Positions 57,552 to 64,000 of a stretch of DNA of 64,000 nt are shown in pieces. The position numbers and the translations under genes are program-made. Origin of the DNA: Pterobdella sp. o SKG-2022 (Eukaryota > Annelida > Clitellata > Hirudinida > Piscicolidae); assembly GCA_964035795.1 (NCBI GenBank), contig OZ038322.1, positions 3,568,264 to 3,632,263 of the forward strand, read 5' to 3'. Numbering within the stretch: position 1 is the stretch's first letter; every line of letters begins with the position of its first letter. Under the pieces are notes generated by a model that was not told the DNA's origin, ran no database searches, and worked only from the letters and a program-made list of their open reading frames with translations.

Positions 57552-58070
57552 ATGGGTTCAAGAAAGGATTTATCAGAAGAAAAAAAAATTACTATTTTAA
57601 CTCACCATAAAAGTAGAATGAATAAAAATAAGATAGCTTCAGAGATAGAAAAAAGTTCTAGAGCTATCCATGACTTTTTAAAACATCCAAAATCAAAAAG
57701 AAGCAAAGGACATTCAAAAATGACACCTAGAGATAAGAGAAATTTGAAACGCATCGCTTCAAATAGTAGTTTATCAGCAAAAGAAATAAAAAATACTCTG
57801 AATTTACCTATTTGCGAGCGAAGAGTGCAACAAATTTTAGCTTCCGACCCCAATTTGCTATATAAGAAAACGAAGGCGTCTCCAGTTTTGAAGAAACAAT
57901 GTCAAGAAAAAAGATTGAAATGGTGCAAAAAAAGGATATATTGGGATGATGAATAGAATTTAGATGAACCAGATGGTTATAAATTTTTTTTGGCATGACT
58001 CAAAAATGGAGGAATTAACATTTTCGAAACATCAATCTAGTGGTATGAAAAAAATTTTTCAGAGCTCAGC
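57552..58070 (+). pseudogene. Tc1/mariner transposase, 5' fragment, broken
   Basis: A 134-codon open frame starts MGSRKDLSEEKK and reads as the paired helix-turn-helix DNA-binding half of a Tc1-type transposase (KIASEIEKSSRAIHDFLKHP; then SAKEIKNTLNLPICERRVQQ). After a stop at 57954 the sequence continues NLDEPDGYKFF and, one frame later, WHDSKMEEL, which match the start of the DDE domain. The rest of the catalytic domain is missing and I found no clear terminal inverted repeats. Confidence 0.85.
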
Positions 58071-58504
58071 AGTTTTTCTACTTATGAAGTTTAATTCATT
58101 TTTTTAAAGAACATTTTAGATAATTTTTCGAAAACACACTTGTTATATGAACGTGGGCAGTAAAATAACAATAAGAATATAGCAGATAACGATAAATTAA
58201 CTTAATGCATACAAATTGCATCTTTTCAAGCTTTTGTATGCCGTATTTATTTCTTTCAATTTTTCCTAAATAAAGACTTTAAACTTTTTGGTTGAAAAAA
58301 ATATTTTTTTTGAAATCTTAATCACGAAACTTAATAAAAAGCTACGCTCAGCTTATTAATTAAAAAAAAAGTAAACTTAATTTGAAATAATACTTTTCAA
58401 ATAAATGAATAATTGTACTAATTCAAGGGATTTTCTTTTTAATTTAGTGTTCAAAACCTTTTATGCGTTAAAAAAAATCCTTGAAAAGAGCTTAAGCCAC
58501 CCAC

Positions 58505-61456
58505 CTTGCTGCATCGGAGGGAGGTTACCAGCGTTGAACCTCCTCGTGTACACTGAGATGTTGCACACTGCCGCCACCAATGAGAAGGAAAAACTAGCTG
58601 CTCCAAACATGAACGCCCAGCCGTAGCTGATCAATTGAGTTCATTATTTGAGTGAATGAATTTCATCGCTTACCATCTCAAGTTGAAGATTTGATAAATT
58701 ATAAAAATTCGTGAGATATCTGTATGAATAATTTATTTTAAAAAATTTGCTCATCGTAAAAGACACATGTTGATACACATCTTATTTCATCTGTACTCTT
58801 AATGCGCATCTTTGCAAGCCCTTGATACATTACGCTCTGTATCTATCACACATTTAGTCTATTTCATCTAACTCAATTTTATCATTGCTTCTTAATAAAT
58901 ATTGACTCAAATTGTCTTGAATAAATTGCATGAATATGAGATAATTTTATGAAAAAATTCAATTTTCTTCATTTTTATTGATTTTCAAGGTACATAAACT
59001 TTTATGACCAAATGTAATTAAAAACTCAGTGATTTAAAATGATTTCAAATACAGAAGTTTATGAGTTCCAATATAGCAAATTGTAAATATTTCTTTGGAA
59101 ACCTCACAAAAATTTTTTTCAGTTTTTATAAATGAGTTTATTTGAATCAGGAAACCTTACAACTCTTCAAAATTTTATAAGCTAAAAAGCACGTTATTTC
59201 CTCCCAGTTTTGCTATTTTAAAAAACAAAATAATACGAAAAATTCAACAAACTTTCAAAACATTCTCACTGTTAATTTTTTTACGCTCGCCAAAAACGCA
59301 CCCAAAAAAAAAATTTCAGGGGTATTATGATTAAATACATTCAAAATTCTCTTTTTGAAAAACCTCACAAATCCTAGCTTGAAGGTTGGAAAGGGTGGAT
59401 AAAAGCAACAAGGAGTTTAAAAATACTCAAATATTGCACGTTTTTGAGATTCGAAAATTCTTTTTATATGATCATGAAATTCATTGCGATTATTTCTTTA
59501 AAGAGCTCTTTTCATCTGAGATTCTTACGAAATTCTCTTCAATCACGCTATTTTAAATTGGCGTACATTTAAGAAATTCAATTCAACCTCCAGTGATTAT
59601 AGATATCATTTATTTTTGATCATTCTTTCCGTTAGTTTTCTTATACATTCTTCAATTTCAATACATATTTTAGTAACCTGGTGATGGTACAGAAAATATA
59701 TCGGAAAGCTTCTCAATAAAAGATTCAAATATTATCGTGTTTTCATGATTCAAATTTTGGAAGCAATTTATTTACATTAAACTTTTATTAATCTCTGTTA
59801 ATTTCTCCAGCTATTCTTGAACTTCAGCATACATTTGTACGATGCTGCGACACTCTTGCATCGATTCTCATCAAGATAACAATCCCCCATCAACTTCACA
59901 AGTCTTTATATTCAATGATAAACCAAAACTAAAATTTTCCACTTCTTTTTTCGAATGAAATAACAAATGAGAAATAGCTAATGTTGATCAAAGTGACATA
60001 ACTAAAAACGATTTTAATTCTTCGTTCTGGCATTACTTGGATTAAAAAAAATATTATCATTTAATTAATATCAAAGAATGTAACAATAAAGAAAAAGATA
60101 AGCACTTTCTGGTTTCAATTGTGATGATGTGGAAGTCCCATTGAAGAAAAAAGATGAAGACAATGAAGTTGTTCAATTTTTGTCTAAAATTAACATTTGA
60201 TTGCTCACAATATTTTATTTGAAGTTTTATCTATATATATTTTTTTGTTTATTATCACAGACTTAATTATTTTATACATTCATAAAATCAACTCAGTTTT
60301 CTAAATTTCATTTATATAAGTATTATTATGGTTGCTTTTGTTTCAATTAACAGACCTATTTTTTCATATAATCTTAGTTAACTGTTTTGTTTATTTAGTT
60401 ATACTTGCATAATTTTTTTTTAAATTGTCATATTTAAGGAAACTTACATTACATTAAATTGCATTCAAAGTTCATAATACTCAGTGGTCTAGAAACTCCT
60501 GAAGTTGATGCCACTATAATCATACTCAACATTGATTTGATTTGATTTAATATCGAAAATTTTTTGAAGTTATTTCAAGCATTTTAAGTTGATTTATGTT
60601 AATATAATTTTTCAAAACAACGTTAAAATTTAGAAATGTATCTGTTCGAAATTATTTTCAGCTGACTACTAAATAAAACACAACGGTAGGCAAGCGCTCT
60701 CAGGCCTTCTACTTTGTTCTCGAAAGGCGATAAAAGTTACATCTCTATAAAGCTTTTCTACCCTGTCTTACCGTACTTTGAACAAATGATGGTGAAAAAA
60801 TTTTTTTTCCACAACGAGCTTTTAGTACATAAATTTGTGAAACTTTTTATCGGCATTAGCATTATCTTGAACTAAATGAGTTTTATATAAAATAAAACTT
60901 GAGGTAATAGAGAAATGACGTTTTTTCTATATTAAGCTCTTTCAGCTGATGGTAACAATTATAGAAAATTCAATTCTGGAAGACATTATTTAAAAAAAAA
61001 CTTAAATTATGTGAAAGACTTAAAAAATTTAAAATTTCGAGCAAAAAAAGCTGAAAATAATGTTTCACAAAGAAAACAAATGGAAATAGATACTTAAATG
61101 ACACTGAATGCACTTTGCTATATAAAAACTACATTAAATGTATCCTTTTTAATAAATATGCATTCAGATGGTATTATCAAAATTTAATTATATAAAAATG
61201 TTTCTTAATTTAAATTATTATGTAAATTAAAGCGAAAAACTCGAACGTGAGCCCTTTCGATAATCAAAACAGCATTACCAAAAGCTTATTACAAATAGCC
61301 AGCAATAAAAAACAAATTACAATGGAAGGCGAACAAAAAGTGTAATGAACCTGTATTTAAAGTCGTTATTAGATCCTGTTTCTGTTTTCTTCCTGTGTGA
61401 TACCTCGTCATTCACTGACGAAATGTACAAGACAACACCAATGGCTAGGATGAGGG
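58505..61456 (-). CDS. Calcium-channel-gamma/TARP-like tetraspan protein, partial (two exons recognised)
   Basis: Exons on minus: 61456-61404 and 58626-58505. The first encodes LILAIGVVLYISSVNDE, the end of the third membrane segment and the start of an extracellular loop. The second encodes YGWAFMFGAASFSFLVAAVC then NISVYTRRF, the fourth membrane segment and start of the cytoplasmic tail. The YGW(S/A)F(Y/M)FG motif is typical of stargazin/CACNG members of the claudin superfamily, which modulate AMPA receptors or voltage-gated calcium channels at the neuronal plasma membrane. The first exon ends in phase 0 but the second needs two preceding bases, so a small exon probably lies in between, unseen. 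Upstream exons (first membrane segment, GLW-type loop) are not found and may lie beyond 64 kb. Another claudin-like tetraspan is possible. Confidence 0.65.
60033..60534 (+). repeat. Dispersed repeat copy 2, about 500 bp, unclassified
   Basis: Collinear with 28868-29391 in the same orientation, including ACTTTCTGGTTT, ACATTCATAAAATCAACTC and ATACTCAGTGGTCTAGAAAC. It lies in the intron of the TARP-like gene, antisense to it. Confidence 0.8.
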
Positions 61457-64000
61457 CTGTGTCAAGTGATATACATGTAATCATGGAACCATAGTTTTAA
61501 TTGAACCTATTCAATGAAAATGGGTTTCAAAATCTCATAAGTTTAAAACAAGTAAATAAGCTTATTAAGAAAAAAAATTCAAATTAAAGACTTTTGTTAA
61601 CTTAGAAACACGAAGCACTTGGTAAAAATTAAAATGGAGGAAAGTGAAGAATTTTTAAAGTTACTTCAGTTGCAACTGTTTAAAACTTCAAAATGATTTT
61701 AACAGGGCTTAGTGCTTTGCGTCATGATGTGTTTTGCATTTGTGGCAGTTCCAAGAGAGGTGAAATGTTGTCACCATCATCACTAAGCAGTTTTACCAAA
61801 AAATTTTGACTTTTGAGTAGAGGTCAAATTTTTTAAAAATGTTTTAAAAAACATACAAATGATTTTTAAAAATTAAAATAGAATTCACAATTTTTTTTTA
61901 ATTAAAAAAAATAAAATTCAAATGAAATTTAAAATCATTTCTGAAATGAGCAAATACAAAAACAAATTTGAAAGGGAGATACCTGAGTAGCGGCTAGTTG
62001 AAATTGATTGCTGAAAATTTAAAGATTTGAAATTCTGGGAATTTGAAAGCATTTAAATTGTTGTGTGGTTCACTCTTTCCAAGTTTTTTTTTCAATTTTG
62101 CAAAAAAAAAATATTGGAAAACTGCGTAACGAAGTCACCTTTTGAAGGAAAGTTTTTAAATGAAATCTTGGCATGAAATTTATGAAAAAACATTGTAACT
62201 TTTGTTAAAAACTCAAATATTCCATGATTGGCACTATACATCTTCACTGACTCCATCAAAAATAGCAATTGTCATTTGTGAAAATTTTTCAAAAAAATAC
62301 CTCTCAAAAAAAAAACAATCAAATAATATTTTTTTCTGAAGCGAAACCAGTTGTATGTAGATGAATTAAATATAAAATTAATTTGGTGAATTTTAATCTG
62401 AAGCATGCTCAAATATAAAACGTGTCCCAGTAAGCCGAGATTGGTCGTTGTTTTTCTTCTCATTAATTTTTGAGTGGCACTTGATTTTGAAATACACTTT
62501 TGTTTGCTTTTTTGAACTTTCCAAAGTTTTTAATGCCTTAAAACTTCATGACGTCACACCCAAGTGACAAACTTTCGAGGTATTTTGGAAGTGAAAAACT
62601 GTGAAAACGGTAAGTTTTACTCGATTCGACGTTAATGTTATCCTACTTCGAAAGCATGCACAGACACGAAATGGTTTAATGAGGTTGTTGGTGGAGTGCA
62701 GGGCCCATAGTGGTGGAATGCGTTTGGTGCAGTGTTGAGTGTTGTGTAAATTAAGCCATGGAAATAAGCTTTGAACTCGGAAAAAGTAATCCAATGTTTC
62801 ACAAGCTTAAAAAATAATTCGAGATTTTTGTGTAAGTTATTTTGATGAATTTTTTGATGAAAATTTTCAAATTCAATGGAATAAAACCTTTTAGTACTCA
62901 GATTTCAAGTTACAAATTTCTCGTTTATAAAAATAAAAATGTTTTTCTTTAATTATTTTTCGAAAATAGATAAAAACAAGTAAAAATAAATTTTTTAAGT
63001 CATTTCACTTTTAAGCTTTAGCCAGCTAAAACTGAAGATTGGAAAAAAATTATTTCAAAGACAGAATTTTGAAGTTTTGAAAGTTTGAAAAAACTAAAAT
63101 AAAATTAATGACATTGGAAATTTATAAAAACAAAGTTCTCTGTGAATAAATTTTGAAAATGTTAATTCAACTGTGTAGCAAAGAAATTTCAATAAATTTA
63201 TGTAATCTGTCACCAAGAAGACTGTGAATTATGCTGGAGTGTATTTATGTTTGCAGATGAATAGCGAGAAGGTCAGCAAAGTAGAGAATCAAAAATTGTT
63301 TGCAAGGATTCTCTCTTTCAACTCTTTCGTAGTTTTTTTTTTAATTTTTAAGCAGCATTTGCTAAGGTTAGTTTATATTTATTTTTAATTAAATTTTTTA
63401 CAAAACAAAACTATAAAGAATAGTTGCAAAACTTCCTGGTATTTGCTTATTAGTTGAAAACCAGCATATAGGATTATTGAATTAGGTATTAAAAAACAAA
63501 GTTGATTCTATGAATAAAAGTAAAACTTATCAAATTTGAATAAAAACAAAATCCAGCTTTAAAATCTAATTAAAGCATCAAAATCACAAGATGGAATTTA
63601 AATTGGTTTAGTGGAAATGTCTCGATGAGAAGAAGCTACGAAGCAGCATTATAAAACAACAATTTTGAAGGTTGAAAAAATATAAAATTTCTAACGCTGT
63701 TGTATTTCGTGTAAAACGATCAGACATATGCGTGAAACAAAAATGAATTTAAAAATATCCACTTTTAGGAGTATATTTTCAAAAATAAAGTGCTCATTTC
63801 AGTTTTGAGGGCAGTTTTACGGAGTTAAAAACGGCTTTATTTGTATACACGATTAATTTGAGCTTGATATAGGCCGTGCTTCTATTGGTTAAAAAATGCA
63901 AAGCATAAAGTTGCTTCCATTAATTCACTAGATTTATTTTTTACTCTAAAAACAAAGCTTTTAAATACTTGTTTTTTTCGTCTATTGAAAGGGATGTGAG
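61457..64000. other. No recognisable feature
   Basis: AT-rich sequence, possibly intron of the TARP-like gene. An 82-codon minus-strand frame at 62546-62794 is not recognised and has no supporting splice context. Confidence 0.4.

Noticed and set aside
62546..62794. 82-codon minus-strand frame as an upstream TARP-like exon
   Set aside because: It lacks claudin-superfamily motifs and hydrophobic segments.

Overview
This is a eukaryotic (metazoan) window: AT-rich, intron-dense, with GT-AG introns (one probable GC-AG), long microsatellites and decayed non-LTR retrotransposons, MITEs and tRNA-derived SINEs. There are no operons and no bacterial features. All five host genes are conserved animal genes. 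An invertebrate, probably a lophotrochozoan such as a leech-like annelid, is my inference from gene content, compact exons and composition; it is not proven by the sequence.

Layout. (1) 1-14.75 kb: no recognisable gene; long GATA and TTA arrays, CA/GT tracts and GGAT-type repeats. (2) 14,753-22,568, minus: a complete synaptotagmin-1-type gene in 11 coding exons (452 aa). (3) 25,631-32,688, plus: a DUSP11/PIR1-type RNA 5'-phosphatase gene in 8 coding exons (332 aa), with nested LINEs in intron 3, a long inverted-repeat MITE in intron 5 and an Asn/Tyr-rich repeat-coded C-terminus. (4) 33-42 kb: gene-poor; a tRNA-derived SINE, LINE fragments and a 1.35 kb 29-bp minisatellite. (5) 42,462-50,876, minus: a complete ERp44 gene in 17 coding exons (422 aa), from signal peptide to a KDEL tail. 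(6) 51,201-55,557, plus: a HAPSTR1 (C16orf72) homologue in 4 exons, starting 324 bp from ERp44 in divergent orientation. (7) 56-62 kb, minus: part of a tetraspan gene resembling calcium channel gamma/TARP subunits, with a decayed Tc1/mariner transposase fragment in or beside it. (8) 61.5-64 kb: no recognised exon.

The exon models were built by hand from reading frame, splice consensus, intron-phase agreement and recalled family motifs. In every model called complete the phases close exactly. The genes do not form one pathway: synaptotagmin and the TARP-like protein are neuronal membrane proteins, ERp44 retains client proteins in the early secretory pathway, HAPSTR1 is a stress-response regulator and DUSP11 trims RNA 5' triphosphates. 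The ERp44/HAPSTR1 head-to-head pair is the one arrangement that suggests shared regulation.

The most notable observations are: an in-frame stop in DUSP11 followed by 57 same-frame codons of the same biased composition; a family of palindromic MITE-like elements sharing a core around ACGAAGCTTTTCGTAAG, several inside introns; a roughly 500-bp dispersed repeat present at 28.9 and 60.0 kb; a tRNA-derived SINE family; and the nested LINEs.
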